DNA of 64,000 nt from a bacterium D16-36 (lineage in GTDB: Bacteria; Bacillota; Clostridia; Lachnospirales; Lachnospiraceae), in contig RAYF01000020.1 in the NCBI GenBank assembly GCA_003611745.1, positions 30,068 through 94,067 of the forward strand, written 5' to 3'. Both the position numbers and the translations under genes were made by a program. The number at the start of each line of letters is the position of its first letter. Position 1 is the stretch's first letter. This document shows positions 17,757 through 27,982 of the stretch, piece by piece. The notes under the pieces are model-generated. The model did not search any database. It worked only from the letters and a program-made list of their open reading frames with translations, and was not told the origin of the DNA.

Positions 17757-18533
17757 ATGGGTGATTATGAAGTTTTCAAGAAAAAAATTTTTGACCTTAC
17801 TAAGATTGATTTGAGCTGTTATAAGGAGCGCCAGATGAAGCGCAGGATTGATTCCCTGATTAACAAGGCGAAGAAATCTAGTTATGATGAATATGTTGCA
17901 GCTTTAAAGACAGATAAGGCGCTCCTAGAGGAGTTTGTTGCCTATCTGACGATAAATGTATCTGAGTTCTACCGCAATCCGGATCAGTGGCAGCTTCTGG
18001 AGAAGCAGATTTTCCCTTATCTCTTTGAGCACTTCGGGAACAACATTAAGATTTGGAGCGCTGCGTGTTCAACAGGGGATGAACCGTATACTCTGGCTAT
18101 GGTTCTTGGAAAGTTTGTCCCGTTAAATAAGATTCAGATTGTTGCGACAGATATTGATAAGCAGGTGCTTGAAAAGGCGCAGATTGGAATTTATGATGAC
18201 AAGAGCCTGAAGGGGCTTCCGGCTGATTTGAAAAATAAATATTTTAATAAGCTGGATGATAAGCGATTCCAGATTAAGGACGAAGTGAAGAGATGCATTA
18301 AGTTCAGCCAGCACAATCTGCTGAAAGACCCATATCCAGACCACTGTGACTTGATCGTATGCCGTAATGTCATGATTTATTTTACAGAAGAGGCAAAACA
18401 GGTGATTTATAAAAAGTTTAATGATTCTTTGAAAAAAGAGGGAATCCTCTTTGTGGGAAGCACCGAACAGATTATTGCCCCGGCTAAATATAATTTTTCC
18501 ACCCTGCAGTCATTTTTCTATAAGAAGGATTGA
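17757..18533 (+). CDS. cheR: CheR-type protein-glutamate methyltransferase
   Basis: CheR uses SAM to methylate glutamates of chemoreceptors. The N-terminal helical domain is present, with RQMKRRIDSL and NVSEFYRNPDQW matching the family's NxTxFFR motif. The SAM fold follows with IWSAACSTGDEPYTLAM at about 99-115 and DLIVCRNVMIYF. The 258-residue length is standard. The ATG at 17757 has TGGAGTGG before it. No chemoreceptor, CheA, CheW or CheB is visible nearby. Its neighbours are a receiver protein and a hybrid kinase, so it may serve a signalling module other than classical chemotaxis. Confidence 0.9.
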   Translation: MGDYEVFKKKIFDLTKIDLSCYKERQMKRRIDSLINKAKKSSYDEYVAALKTDKALLEEFVAYLTINVSEFYRNPDQWQLLEKQIFPYLFEHFGNNIKIWSAACSTGDEPYTLAMVLGKFVPLNKIQIVATDIDKQVLEKAQIGIYDDKSLKGLPADLKNKYFNKLDDKRFQIKDEVKRCIKFSQHNLLKDPYPDHCDLIVCRNVMIYFTEEAKQVIYKKFNDSLKKEGILFVGSTEQIIAPAKYNFSTLQSFFYKKD

Positions 18534-18556
18534 GGGTGGGGAAAAGATATAGAAAA

Positions 18557-18655
18557 GGGCACAGACTTCGCTTGTGCCCTAGCAAAAATGCTAAAGAACT
18601 AAAGTTCTTTGCATTTATTGTTGGTGCACCACTACACACCGAGAACTTTCCTAAT
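18557..18655 (-). repeat. Composite three-hairpin repeat, full copy
   Basis: GGGCACAGACTTCGCTTG-TGCCC forms hairpin 1. AAATGCTAAAGAACT with AGTTCTTTGCATTT forms hairpin 2. The tail is TTGTTGGTGCACCACTAC then GAGAACTTTCCTAA. Read on the minus strand, hairpin 1 is followed by TTTTC, like an intrinsic terminator. The copy lies just after the cheR stop and is in the opposite orientation to the pair at 37.6 kb. Confidence 0.8.
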
Positions 18656-18703
18656 ATAGAAAAAATGTGAACAGGGTTCACCTTGCAGAAATGGAGGATT
18701 ATT

Positions 18704-19564
18704 ATGAGATATAAGGTGTTATTGACAGGGGATAATAATACGGTCATTGACGACTTTTTTATACATATGGATGAGGTGTTTGAATCACAGTCATCATCAT
18801 CACGTTATGAGGACCTTATGAGCCATGCAGAGTATTTTAAGCCGGATATCCTTGTTTACTGCATGAATGCAGAGAACAGGGATACGATCAGCCGCATGGT
18901 TCCGATAAAGAGCGAATTTGCCAGAAAAGATATCCCGCTTGCTATTATCGGGGACAGCAAGGATTGCGGTGAATTCCGCAGGACCACGGCAGGTATTGCT
19001 GATCTGGAGATGGTAAAGCCGATTACATCCAGAGGGATACAGGAGAAGCTTCTGGCATTTTTGAAGGTGGCGCAGAAAAGGAAGGAAGAAAAGAGGAAGG
19101 CGGAACTTGCTCTGGAGGCAAGTAAACGTGAACAGGCCGAAAAGCAGAAAAAGGCAGATTCAGAGATTGATGACATTCTGGATTCGCTTCAGAATGAGAT
19201 ACGCAAAAAACATATCCTGGTGGTGGATGATGATATTAGGATGTTAAAGGTTATCAAAGAGCATCTGCGCAGTACATATGATGTCGCTACCGCGATAAAT
19301 GGAAAGCTGGCTTTAAAGTTCCTCGAAACAAAGAAAACAGACCTGATTCTATTGGATTATGTCATGCCGGATGAAGACGGGCCTTCTGTTTTGAAGAAAA
19401 TCCATGAAAACCCGGCAACCAAGGATATACCGGTAGTTTTCCTGACAGGCATAACAGAGGGGGATAAGATTAGGGAGGCTCTCAGCGAGAAACCGCAGGG
19501 TTATCTTCTGAAGCCAATTGCCAGAGAAAAACTGCTTTCAACGATTCAGTCAATTATTCAATAG
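18704..19564 (+). CDS. Response-regulator protein with degenerate and intact receiver domains
   Basis: Residues 1-122 have the layout of a receiver domain (YKVLLTGDNN, PDILVYCMN, IPLAIIGDS, MVKPIT) but no phosphoacceptor Asp, since the strand-3 end reads LVYCM. A charged helix or coiled coil follows at 123-165. Residues 169-286 are an intact receiver: HILVVDDD (D175-D177), phosphoacceptor D218 in LILLDYVMPDEDG, T248, and K270-P271. There is no DNA-binding or output domain. It is probably a phosphate-relay partner of the hybrid kinase 21 bp downstream. The start follows GGAGGATTATT. Confidence 0.86.
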   Translation: MRYKVLLTGDNNTVIDDFFIHMDEVFESQSSSSRYEDLMSHAEYFKPDILVYCMNAENRDTISRMVPIKSEFARKDIPLAIIGDSKDCGEFRRTTAGIADLEMVKPITSRGIQEKLLAFLKVAQKRKEEKRKAELALEASKREQAEKQKKADSEIDDILDSLQNEIRKKHILVVDDDIRMLKVIKEHLRSTYDVATAINGKLALKFLETKKTDLILLDYVMPDEDGPSVLKKIHENPATKDIPVVFLTGITEGDKIREALSEKPQGYLLKPIAREKLLSTIQSIIQ

Positions 19565-19585
19565 TAGATTTTTGGGGGTGGCGGC

Positions 19586-22264
19586 ATGGATGAGAATTTA
19601 AATATTACTGATTTGCTGGATGTGGATGTGCTGCAGAGGGTTCAGGACGCTTTTTCCCAGATGACTGGAATTTCAACACTGACAGCAGACCGAAATGGCG
19701 TAGCAGTGACTAATGGCACGAATTTTTCAGATTTCTGTCAAAAATATACCAGAGCATCTAAAGTTGGCGGTCCCCGCTGTGAGCTGTGTGACAAATGCGG
19801 TGCGGAGCTGGCTCTGGAAGCCGGAAAAGCCGTGACATATACCTGCCATGCAGGGCTTGTGGACTTTGCAGCGCCAATCCGGGCGAAAAACAGGCTGGTA
19901 GGCTGTTTTATGGGTGGGCAGGTTTTGGTTGAGGAGCCGGATTATGATCTGATTCGGAAAAATGCAGCTGAATTCGGAGTAGACCCGGACGAATATATTA
20001 AAGCTGTTCAAGAGATTCCCCGTGTGAGCCAGGAACAGGTTGACAGGGGTGCGGAATTTTTATATACGATTTCCAGTGTACTGTCTGATATCGCTTACAG
20101 TAAATACCTTGCCCAGAAAGCGAAGAAGGATATCGAGAGAGCTGCCAATATGAAGTCGGACTTTCTTGCCAACATGAGCCACGAAATCAGGACGCCGATG
20201 AATGCCGTAATCGGTATGGCGGAGATGGCGTTGAGGGAGGAATTGTCACCTGCGGCTAGGGATTACATTAATCAGATTAAATCATCAGGCAAGGCGCTTC
20301 TGACGATTATCAATGACATACTGGATTTCTCAAAAATTGAATCTGGTAAAATGGATATCGTGGAAGTGGAGTATGAGCCGATGTCTATTATTAACGATAT
20401 CTCCAATATTATTATGACGCGTATTGGCGATAAAGATGTGGAGCTGATCTTAGATATTGCGCCTAATATCCCGCATCAGATTTTTGGTGATAATATCAGA
20501 ATTAAGCAGATTATTATTAACCTTGCCAACAATGCAGTGAAATTCACCCAGACAGGGCAGGTTCTCCTGAGGATGGGATATGAGAGGATTGATGAGAAGG
20601 AATTGAAGCTGTGCGTCTGGATTGAGGATACTGGTATCGGCATTAAGAAGGAGGATTTGGGCAAGCTGTTCCAGTCTTTCCAGCAGTTAGACAGCAAGAG
20701 GAACCGTAATATAGAGGGGACCGGCCTTGGGCTTGCTATTTCCAAGCAGCTTCTGAGCCTGATGGGAGGCTATATTGGCGTTACCAGTGAATATGAGAAG
20801 GGAAGCCAGTTTTTCTTTGAACTGCCGCAGAAAATAATTGACGATACGCCGAGCATCCTTGTAAAAGACCATGAGAAGGATCTTGTTGTTGATTTGATGA
20901 GCAATAAATATATTAATGAGCAGCTGAGAAAAGACAGCAGGGCACTGGGTGCAAATTATATTCATCTGGAGTCGATGGAGGATCTGGAGAACCTGCAGAG
21001 TGATAAGAGGATGTTCCTTTTTATGGAACAGAAGAACCTGACACCGATGGTAGAGGATTTTATCAGGGAGCACCCGGAGATGACGGGAGTATTGCTGATC
21101 GAGTTTAATGTCAAGGCAGAGTACCGCATGGATAACCTTCTGGTTATTAAGAAACCGATTTACGCTTTGAATCTTTCTATGATTTTGAACAATGAGGGGC
21201 AGCATATTGATTCCATGAATAACGATGAGGAGGATTTTGATTTTATTGCGCCAGATGCCCATGTTTTGATTGTGGATGATAATACGATTAACCTCACAGT
21301 CGCAGAGGGGCTTTTAGAGCCACTGAAGCTTCAGATTGATACGGCGCTGAGCGGCAGGGAGGCGATAGGCAAGATTTCCGCATTCAAGTATGACTTGATT
21401 TTAATGGACCATATGATGCCGGAGCTTGACGGTGTTGAGACGACCCATATTATCAGGAGGTTCCATGAGGAATATAATGATGTACCGATTATTGCGCTGA
21501 CAGCAAATGCGGTGGATGGTACAAAAGAGATGTTTATGAAGGAGGGCATGAATGATTTTGTTGCCAAGCCGATTGAGATGAGGATACTGGCGTCGAAAAT
21601 CAAGCAATGGCTGGATCCTGAGAAAGTGAAAAAAGAGCATTGGGAGACAAATTCTAACAGTAAGGCAAAGACTGAACTGCCGCCAATTGGTGATTTGGAT
21701 ATAGAATATTCTCTAGGGCTTTTGGGGAGCGAGGATTTGTTCTGGAGCGTTCTGGGGGATTATTACCGTGTGATTGAGAAGAAGGCGGCTTTGATTAAGA
21801 AACTGGAGGAGGAAGAAGACTGGCCTGCCTATACGATACAGGTGCATGCCTTAAAGAGTGCGTCGAAGCAGATTGGCGCCCTTTCGCTGTCTGATAGGGC
21901 AGCGGATATGGAGAAGGCCGGGAATGAACGCAACAGCGCAAGAATCCACGAGAATACAGATGCCATGCTGATACAGTACCGCGCATATCTGGATATTCTG
22001 GCAGAGTATTTTCCAGAGGAGCAGGAGACAGATGAGTTTAAGGAAGATGTGACATGGGATGTCCTGACACAGCTTTTTGAGAATATGCGCATAGCTCTTG
22101 ATGACCTTGATATGGACGAGATGGAGGAAGTGGCTGTGGAGCTGAAGAAATATAATTACCGGGATGCAGAAAAAGAGCTTTTGGAAAAACTGCTGACTGC
22201 GGTAGAAGAGCTTGATGTAGATTCCTGCGAGGAGATTATGTCAGAGTGGGAAGGGAAAAATTAA
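19586..22264 (+). CDS. Soluble PocR-domain hybrid histidine kinase with receiver and Hpt domains
   Basis: The order of parts is as follows. Residues about 5-175 are a PocR-type sensory domain with C51, C65, C68, C71 and C87. HisKA has the phosphoacceptor H199 (NMSHEIRTPMNAVIG). HATPase_c has N316, DTGIGI and GTGLGLAIS. Residues about 420-530 look like a receiver lacking the Asp. Residues 557-676 are a full receiver with D608 (LILMDHMMPELDG) and KPI. An Hpt domain near 710-810 has H754 (VHALKSASKQIGA). About 80 further acidic residues end the 892-residue protein. No membrane segment is visible, so the sensor is cytoplasmic. PocR domains are thought to bind small hydrocarbon derivatives; the ligand here is unknown. 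Confidence 0.93.
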   Translation: MDENLNITDLLDVDVLQRVQDAFSQMTGISTLTADRNGVAVTNGTNFSDFCQKYTRASKVGGPRCELCDKCGAELALEAGKAVTYTCHAGLVDFAAPIRAKNRLVGCFMGGQVLVEEPDYDLIRKNAAEFGVDPDEYIKAVQEIPRVSQEQVDRGAEFLYTISSVLSDIAYSKYLAQKAKKDIERAANMKSDFLANMSHEIRTPMNAVIGMAEMALREELSPAARDYINQIKSSGKALLTIINDILDFSKIESGKMDIVEVEYEPMSIINDISNIIMTRIGDKDVELILDIAPNIPHQIFGDNIRIKQIIINLANNAVKFTQTGQVLLRMGYERIDEKELKLCVWIEDTGIGIKKEDLGKLFQSFQQLDSKRNRNIEGTGLGLAISKQLLSLMGGYIGVTSEYEKGSQFFFELPQKIIDDTPSILVKDHEKDLVVDLMSNKYINEQLRKDSRALGANYIHLESMEDLENLQSDKRMFLFMEQKNLTPMVEDFIREHPEMTGVLLIEFNVKAEYRMDNLLVIKKPIYALNLSMILNNEGQHIDSMNNDEEDFDFIAPDAHVLIVDDNTINLTVAEGLLEPLKLQIDTALSGREAIGKISAFKYDLILMDHMMPELDGVETTHIIRRFHEEYNDVPIIALTANAVDGTKEMFMKEGMNDFVAKPIEMRILASKIKQWLDPEKVKKEHWETNSNSKAKTELPPIGDLDIEYSLGLLGSEDLFWSVLGDYYRVIEKKAALIKKLEEEEDWPAYTIQVHALKSASKQIGALSLSDRAADMEKAGNERNSARIHENTDAMLIQYRAYLDILAEYFPEEQETDEFKEDVTWDVLTQLFENMRIALDDLDMDEMEEVAVELKKYNYRDAEKELLEKLLTAVEELDVDSCEEIMSEWEGKN

Positions 22265-22283
22265 GTTTTTTAATTTTTTGCTG

Positions 22284-22309
22284 GGGCACAGGTGAAGTCT
22301 GTGCCCTTT
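22284..22309 (+). terminator. Intrinsic terminator after the hybrid kinase gene
   Basis: GGGCACAG-GTGAAGT-CTGTGCCC is followed by TTTAATT. It is hairpin 1 of the composite repeat family on its own, 20 bp past the kinase stop. Confidence 0.75.
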
Positions 22310-22314
22310 AATTG

Positions 22315-22343
22315 TTGCACTTGTAGTGATTTTCTAGTACAAT
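22315..22343 (+). promoter_or_regulatory. Sigma-A type promoter for plsX-acpP-rnc-smc
   Basis: TTGCAC at 22315-22320 and TACAAT at 22338-22343 have a 17-bp spacer. It lies directly after the terminator and about 75 bp before plsX. No clear FapR-type operator was recognised. Confidence 0.7.
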
Positions 22344-22418
22344 ATGTTTTGAATATCTTGCATTAATAGTGAATACACATTGCGTACTGTATGACAGCAG
22401 TGAAATGGAGGCTTCGAT

Positions 22419-23426
22419 ATGAGCAGGCAGATTAGAATTGTGGTAGATGCAATGGGGGGGGACAATGCGCCGGAAGTAACGGTTCAGGGCGCAGTTGAGG
22501 CATTAAAAGTTTCTGAAAACATATCGGTTATTTTAACCGGAAGGACGAATGATATCCAGCGGGAATTGGAAAAGTATACTTATGACAAGGAGAGGATACG
22601 CATTGTCCATGCGGAGGATGTAATCGGCTTTGACGAGCCGCCGGTAATGGCTATTAGGAAGAAAAAAGATTCTTCGATTGTGGTAGGCATGAATCTGGTT
22701 AAGCACGGCGAAGCTGATGCATTTGTGTCAGCAGGGAGCACGGGTGCGATTCTTGTAGGAGGGCAGTTTGTTGTCGGGAGGATTAAAGGAATTGAACGTG
22801 CGCCGTTAGCGCCGTTAATCCCTACTGCAGAGGGGGCGTCCCTTTTAATTGACTGCGGTGCCAACGTGGATGCAAGGGCATCCCATCTGGTCCAGTTTGC
22901 AAGGATGGGTTCTATTTATATGGAACATGTGGCGGGCGTAAAGAATCCAAGGGTTGCTATCGTGAATATCGGGGCAGAAGAAGAAAAGGGGAATATCTTA
23001 GTTAAGGAGACATATCCTTTATTAAAGGAATGTACAGACATTAATTTTGTGGGCAGCATTGAGGCGAGGGACATTCCGAAAGGGGAGGCGGATGTCATTG
23101 TCTGTGAGGCATTTGTGGGCAATGTCATACTAAAACTGTATGAGGGATTAGCTTCTACACTGTTAAAAGAGGTGAAGAAAGGGCTTATGTCCACCCTCAG
23201 GAGTAAAATTGGCGGGATATTGATAAAACCGGCGCTTAAAAAGACGATGAAGGATTTTATGGGCGCAGATCAGGGCGGGGCGCCGCTTCTGGGCCTTAAT
23301 GGGCTGGTGGTGAAGGCACATGGAAGCTCTGGCAGTGAAGAGATTAAACAGGCAATTATTCAGTGTATTCAGTTTAATGAAGAAGAAATAAATGAGAAAA
23401 TAAAAGAAAATATAAGGAACTCTTAA
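22419..23426 (+). CDS. plsX: Phosphate acyltransferase PlsX
   Basis: PlsX makes acyl-phosphate from acyl-ACP for phospholipid synthesis. The N-terminal VVDAMGGDNAPEVTVQGAVEAL and the DAFVSAGSTGAILVGG stretch are diagnostic. Length is 335. AATGGAGG precedes the start. acpP follows at 48 bp, linking the enzyme to its acyl carrier. Confidence 0.96.
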   Translation: MSRQIRIVVDAMGGDNAPEVTVQGAVEALKVSENISVILTGRTNDIQRELEKYTYDKERIRIVHAEDVIGFDEPPVMAIRKKKDSSIVVGMNLVKHGEADAFVSAGSTGAILVGGQFVVGRIKGIERAPLAPLIPTAEGASLLIDCGANVDARASHLVQFARMGSIYMEHVAGVKNPRVAIVNIGAEEEKGNILVKETYPLLKECTDINFVGSIEARDIPKGEADVIVCEAFVGNVILKLYEGLASTLLKEVKKGLMSTLRSKIGGILIKPALKKTMKDFMGADQGGAPLLGLNGLVVKAHGSSGSEEIKQAIIQCIQFNEEEINEKIKENIRNS

Positions 23427-23473
23427 TAATTGATTGCGAATAGTTCCGACTACAGAATAAAGGTGGAATCGTT

Positions 23474-23698
23474 ATGGAATTTGAAAAACTTCAAATGATT
23501 ATTGCGGAGGTATTATCCATTGAACCGGAGGAGGTAAGGCCGGAAATGTCTTTTGTGGACGATCTCGGGGCGGATTCTCTGGAAGTATTTCAGATTATTA
23601 TGGGAATTGAAGATTCCTTTGATGTTGTGATTGATGAAGATGCAATAGCATCTATCCAGACGGTAGAGCAGGCACTGCAGGCGATTGGTGAGAATTAA
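23474..23698 (+). CDS. acpP: Acyl carrier protein AcpP
   Basis: This small acidic carrier protein has 74 residues. The phosphopantetheine attachment motif is GADSLEVFQIIM, with the Ser at about 37. IEPEEVRPEMSFVDDLGADSLE is the usual helix 1 to helix 2 region. It lies between plsX and rnc, the standard arrangement. Ribosome-binding site AAAGGTGG. Confidence 0.95.
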   Translation: MEFEKLQMIIAEVLSIEPEEVRPEMSFVDDLGADSLEVFQIIMGIEDSFDVVIDEDAIASIQTVEQALQAIGEN

Positions 23699-23707
23699 GG
23701 GGAAGAC

Positions 23708-24394
23708 ATGAGACAGGAAAAGATTATAGAATTTGAGGACAGGATTGGATATAAGTTCCAGAATCCGGATCTTCTGGTTAAAGCCCTGACGCATAGCTCC
23801 TATTCCAATGAAAAGCGTCTCCGCAAGTATGAATGCAATGAGCGTCTGGAATTTTTGGGGGATGCGGTGCTGGAGCTTATAACAAGTGAAAAGATTTTCA
23901 GGGAGCATCCTAAAAGCCCGGAAGGGGATATGACAAGGACCAGGGCAAGCTATGTGTGCGAGCCGACCCTTGCCCTGTGCGCAAGGGAAATCCAGTTGGG
24001 GGATTATATCCAGCTGGGAAAAGGCGAGGATATGACTGGAGGAAGGGACAGGGATTCTATTCTATCGGATGCTATGGAGGCGACGATAGGCGCGGTGTAT
24101 CTGGACGGTGGATTTGCCAGGGCACAGGAGTATGTGGAGCAGTTTGTATTAAAGGATATCGAGAAGAAAAAGCTTTTTTACGACAGCAAGACATTCCTTC
24201 AGGAGATTGTGCAGAGGGACCATGCGGAGTTAGAGTATGCCCTGCTCAAAGAGGAAGGGCCTGACCACAATAAGTCTTTTGAGGTAGGGGTTTTTGTGGA
24301 CGGAAAGCAGATTGCCTCTGCGTCAGGAAGGACGAAAAAGAAAGCGGAGCAGGCAGCGGCATATAAGGCCATTTTAATATTGGAAGAGGCCTGA
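23708..24394 (+). CDS. rnc: Ribonuclease III
   Basis: RNase III cleaves double-stranded RNA in rRNA and mRNA processing. The signature ERLEFLGDAVLEL is at 45-57, and DAMEATIGAVYLDGG carries the second set of metal-binding acids. The C-terminal dsRBD starts at about 157 (KTFLQEIVQRDHAELEY...) and ends in KKKAEQAAAYKAI. Length is 228. It is 24 bp upstream of smc. Confidence 0.96.
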   Translation: MRQEKIIEFEDRIGYKFQNPDLLVKALTHSSYSNEKRLRKYECNERLEFLGDAVLELITSEKIFREHPKSPEGDMTRTRASYVCEPTLALCAREIQLGDYIQLGKGEDMTGGRDRDSILSDAMEATIGAVYLDGGFARAQEYVEQFVLKDIEKKKLFYDSKTFLQEIVQRDHAELEYALLKEEGPDHNKSFEVGVFVDGKQIASASGRTKKKAEQAAAYKAILILEEA

Positions 24395-24418
24395 AATAAG
24401 GAAAGACGGGAGACAAAA

Positions 24419-27400
24419 ATGTATTTAAAGAGTCTGGAGGTTCATGGTTTTAAATCATTTGCCAATAAATTATTGTTTGAATTTCACAATGGAATTACGG
24501 CGATTGTAGGGCCGAATGGCAGCGGCAAGAGCAACGTTGCTGACGCAGTCCGCTGGGTGCTTGGGGAGCAGAGTGCCAGGCAGCTCCGCGGTGCAAAGAT
24601 GGAGGATGTTATTTTTGCTGGAACCCAGATGCGAAAGCCTCTGGGTTATGCTTATGTGGCGATTACGATAAGCAATGAGGACCATAAGTTAAATGTTCCC
24701 TATGAGGAAGTTAAGATTGCCCGAAGGGTATACCGCTCCGGTGAGAGTGAATATCTTCTAAATGGTGCCTCCTGCCGTCTGAGAGATGTGCAGGAGCTTT
24801 TGTTTGATACAGGTATTGGCAAGGAGGGGTATTCCATTATCGGGCAGGGGCAGATTGATAAAATCTTAAGCGGCAAGCCGGAAGAGCGCCGGGAGCTTTT
24901 TGACGAGGCTGCCGGTATTGTCAAGTTTAAGAAGAGGAAAGCGGCGGCGGAGAAGAACCTTGAGGAGGAGCGCCAGAACCTTGTCAGGATAGAAGATATC
25001 CTATCGGAGCTAGATAAGCAGGTAGGGCCGCTGCAGGAACAGTCTGAGAAGGCAAGGGAGTATCTGGGCTGCCGCGATGAACTGCGCAACCTCGATATCA
25101 ACCTCTTTCTGGCAGAGTATGACGATATCCATAAGCAGATTATTGAAGTGGAAGGAAAGCAGGAGATTGCCGCAAGGGATTTGGAAGAGGCAGGGAAGGA
25201 GTTTGACAAGACGAAGGAAGAATACCTTGCCGCCCAGAAACAGCTGGAGGATTTAGACCAGGCCCTGGAGAAGAAAAAGGAGGCGCTGTCCATGGACAAG
25301 CTTTCCCTTAACCAGTCTGAGGGGGAGATTAAGGTCCTTGAGGAACAGATTAATACAGTTACCCAGAACAAGTCCCATGCAGAGGAGCAGATACACTCTC
25401 TTCAGGAGAGGATAGAGGAAGCTGGGAAGGAGCGGGAGAATTATCTGGAGCAGAAGGAGGAGGCAGATAAAAAGGCTGCCGCCTTAGCGGAGGAACAGGC
25501 GGCGGACGAGGAGGACATCAGCCGCCTGCAGGCGCAGATGGGCAGTATGGAGGCGGACATCAGCCAGTGCAGCCAGAATATGCTTGCCTGCCTGAATGAG
25601 AATGCGGATGTCAGGTCAGACCAGCAGCGTCTGCAGACGCTTCTGGAACAGAATAATATCAAGAAGGCGGAGATTAACAAACGGCTTCTTGAGAATAAGA
25701 CAGAGGCAGCGGCATTTGAAGAGACATTGGAGAACGAAAAGAAGGCGCTGGCGGAGATTACGGATGACATCAGGGCGATGGATGATTCCCTGACAGAGCT
25801 TCGGGAGTTCCGTCAGGCATTGGAGCAGAAGGAAGAGGCCCTGCGGCGCGAACACCGTGACACCCAGCAGCAGTTCCATATGGAAAATTCAAGGCTGCAG
25901 TCCCTGCGCAACCTGACGGAACGCTATGAAGGCTACGGGCAGAGCATTAAACGCATTATGGAGCAGAAGCAGGCCAATCCGGGGATTGTGGGTGTTGTGG
26001 CAGATATTGTGCGCGTAAAGAAGGAATACGAAGTTGCAGTGGAGACAGCCCTCGGCGGCAGCATCCAGAATATTGTCACCGACAATGAGCAGACGGCGAA
26101 GGGGATGATCGCATTCCTCAAGAAAAACCGTTACGGCCGGGCTACGTTTCTGCCCCTTACCAACATAAAGGCAAAGCCTGTTAGGCTGTCAGGCAATGTC
26201 ATGAATGAAGCTGGCGTTATCGGGATGGCTTCTACCCTTGTAGAAGCGGAGGACAGGTTTAGCAATCTGGTGGAGTATCTGCTGGGGCGGTTTGTTGTAG
26301 TCGATACGATTGACAATGCGATATCGCTGGCAGGGAAATATCACCATACGCTGCGTATTGTGACAACGGAGGGGGAACTGTTAAATCCGGGCGGCTCCAT
26401 GTCGGGCGGTGCCTTTAAGAACAGCCAGAACCTTTTAGGGCGCCGCCGTGAGATGGAAGATCTTAAGAAGCGTTCCGGGGAATTAAAGGGTAAGTTAAAG
26501 GAGCTGTCAGAAGATATAGCGGAGAATGAGAAAGAATCCTCGGAGGCGGCGAAAAAGATTAGTGCGGGCCGAAAGATCAGGCAGGAGCTTAGCCTGAAAC
26601 AGAATACTGCCAAGCTCAATTATGACAGGGCGGCAGAGGATATGGAAAAAAATCAGGAGAAGCTCCAATTGATCCGCATGGAGAGCAGCCAGCTTGCAGA
26701 GAGGGAGAACAGCCTGAAACAGGATATTGGGCAGATAAATGAAAAAGTGCTTTCCAACGAAAGATTAAGCAAGGAGAGCGAGAGGCGCATGGAAGAGCTG
26801 TCAGCCGCCCTTGAGCAGCTTAAGGAAGAGCATGGGAGGCAGTCAAAGGAACAGGCGGACAGGCTGCTTGAGATTACTGCGCACAACCAGAGCAGCCAGT
26901 TTATCCAAGAGAACCTGAACAGGATCCGTGATACAGCAGCCGGCCTGCAGCAGGAGCTGGAACAGATGTTAAAGAGCGGCAGGGAAGCAGATTTGCAGGT
27001 GGCAGAGAAGCAGGGGGAGATAGAGAGGGCAAAAGAACAGATTGTCTCGCTCCAGAAGCAGATTGAGGAACTCTCTGGTAAGATTGAGAGGGATACAAAG
27101 GAGAAAGAGGAGTTAAATATACGCCATAAGGGATTTTTTGAGAAACGTGAGGAGTTGTCGGCAAAAAAGAGTGAGCTTGACAAAGAGTGTTTCCGTCTGG
27201 ACAGCCAGAAGGAGAAGCTTGTGGAGAGGATTGATTCTTATACCAATTATATGTGGGAGCAGTATGAGCTTACGTATCACACTGCGGAAGAGAAAAAGAC
27301 GGAAGTTCCCTACAGCCTGTCCCAGATACGCAGCGAGATATCTAAATTAAAGAGCCGGATGAAGGCCCTTGGCGATGTCAATGTCAATGCCATTGAGCAG

Positions 27401-27982
27401 TATCAGGAGGTACAGGAGCGGTACGATTTGTTACATACGCAGCATGATGATCTGATTGAGGCTGCGAATGTCCTTATGGGGATTATTGAAGAGCTGGATA
27501 CGGAGATGAGGAGACAGTTTGAGGAACAGTTTGAGGAGATCAGGACACGGTTTGACAATGTGTTTAAAGAGCTTTTCGGCGGGGGGCGTGGGACGCTTGA
27601 GCTGACGGAGGAGGATGATATTCTGACGGCAGGCATCCGCATTGTGGCGCAGCCGCCGGGAAAGAAGCTGCAGAATATGATGCAGCTTTCCGGTGGGGAG
27701 AAGGCATTGACTGCCATTGCCCTGCTGTTTGCCATCCAGAGCTTAAAACCGTCACCATTCTGCCTTTTGGATGAGATTGAGGCGGCGCTTGATGATTCAA
27801 ATGTCAGCCGTTATGCAGAGTATCTCCATAAATTGACAAAGGATACGCAGTTTATAGTGATTACACACAGGAGGGGCACAATGAATGCGGCAGATATCCT
27901 GTACGGTATAACGATGCAGGAAAAAGGCGTATCCACGCTGGTGTCAGTCAGCCTTCTGGATGAAAAAGAGATTGCAAATTAA
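24419..27982 (+). CDS. smc: Chromosome segregation ATPase SMC
   Basis: SMC compacts and segregates chromosomes together with ScpA and ScpB. Walker A is [10 protein letters not shown] at 31-40. Two long coiled-coil arms flank a hinge at about 510-680 ([26 protein letters not shown] ... GGSMSGG). The ABC signature [16 protein letters not shown] starts near 1090, and Walker B is [15 protein letters not shown]. Length is 1187, as expected. The order rnc-smc-ftsY is conserved in Firmicutes. Confidence 0.97.
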   Translation: MYLKSLEVHGFKSFANKLLFEFHNGITAIVGPNGSGKSNVADAVRWVLGEQSARQLRGAKMEDVIFAGTQMRKPLGYAYVAITISNEDHKLNVPYEEVKIARRVYRSGESEYLLNGASCRLRDVQELLFDTGIGKEGYSIIGQGQIDKILSGKPEERRELFDEAAGIVKFKKRKAAAEKNLEEERQNLVRIEDILSELDKQVGPLQEQSEKAREYLGCRDELRNLDINLFLAEYDDIHKQIIEVEGKQEIAARDLEEAGKEFDKTKEEYLAAQKQLEDLDQALEKKKEALSMDKLSLNQSEGEIKVLEEQINTVTQNKSHAEEQIHSLQERIEEAGKERENYLEQKEEADKKAAALAEEQAADEEDISRLQAQMGSMEADISQCSQNMLACLNENADVRSDQQRLQTLLEQNNIKKAEINKRLLENKTEAAAFEETLENEKKALAEITDDIRAMDDSLTELREFRQALEQKEEALRREHRDTQQQFHMENSRLQSLRNLTERYEGYGQSIKRIMEQKQANPGIVGVVADIVRVKKEYEVAVETALGGSIQNIVTDNEQTAKGMIAFLKKNRYGRATFLPLTNIKAKPVRLSGNVMNEAGVIGMASTLVEAEDRFSNLVEYLLGRFVVVDTIDNAISLAGKYHHTLRIVTTEGELLNPGGSMSGGAFKNSQNLLGRRREMEDLKKRSGELKGKLKELSEDIAENEKESSEAAKKISAGRKIRQELSLKQNTAKLNYDRAAEDMEKNQEKLQLIRMESSQLAERENSLKQDIGQINEKVLSNERLSKESERRMEELSAALEQLKEEHGRQSKEQADRLLEITAHNQSSQFIQENLNRIRDTAAGLQQELEQMLKSGREADLQVAEKQGEIERAKEQIVSLQKQIEELSGKIERDTKEKEELNIRHKGFFEKREELSAKKSELDKECFRLDSQKEKLVERIDSYTNYMWEQYELTYHTAEEKKTEVPYSLSQIRSEISKLKSRMKALGDVNVNAIEQYQEVQERYDLLHTQHDDLIEAANVLMGIIEELDTEMRRQFEEQFEEIRTRFDNVFKELFGGGRGTLELTEEDDILTAGIRIVAQPPGKKLQNMMQLSGGEKALTAIALLFAIQSLKPSPFCLLDEIEAALDDSNVSRYAEYLHKLTKDTQFIVITHRRGTMNAADILYGITMQEKGVSTLVSVSLLDEKEIAN

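Noticed and set aside
22315..22418. FapR operator before plsX
   Set aside because: The region has a TAGTAC word but not the paired site expected, and no fapR gene is present.
24419..27982. Long antisense frames over smc and other coding genes
   Set aside because: They mirror the codon bias of real genes on the opposite strand and have no family motifs or start signals.
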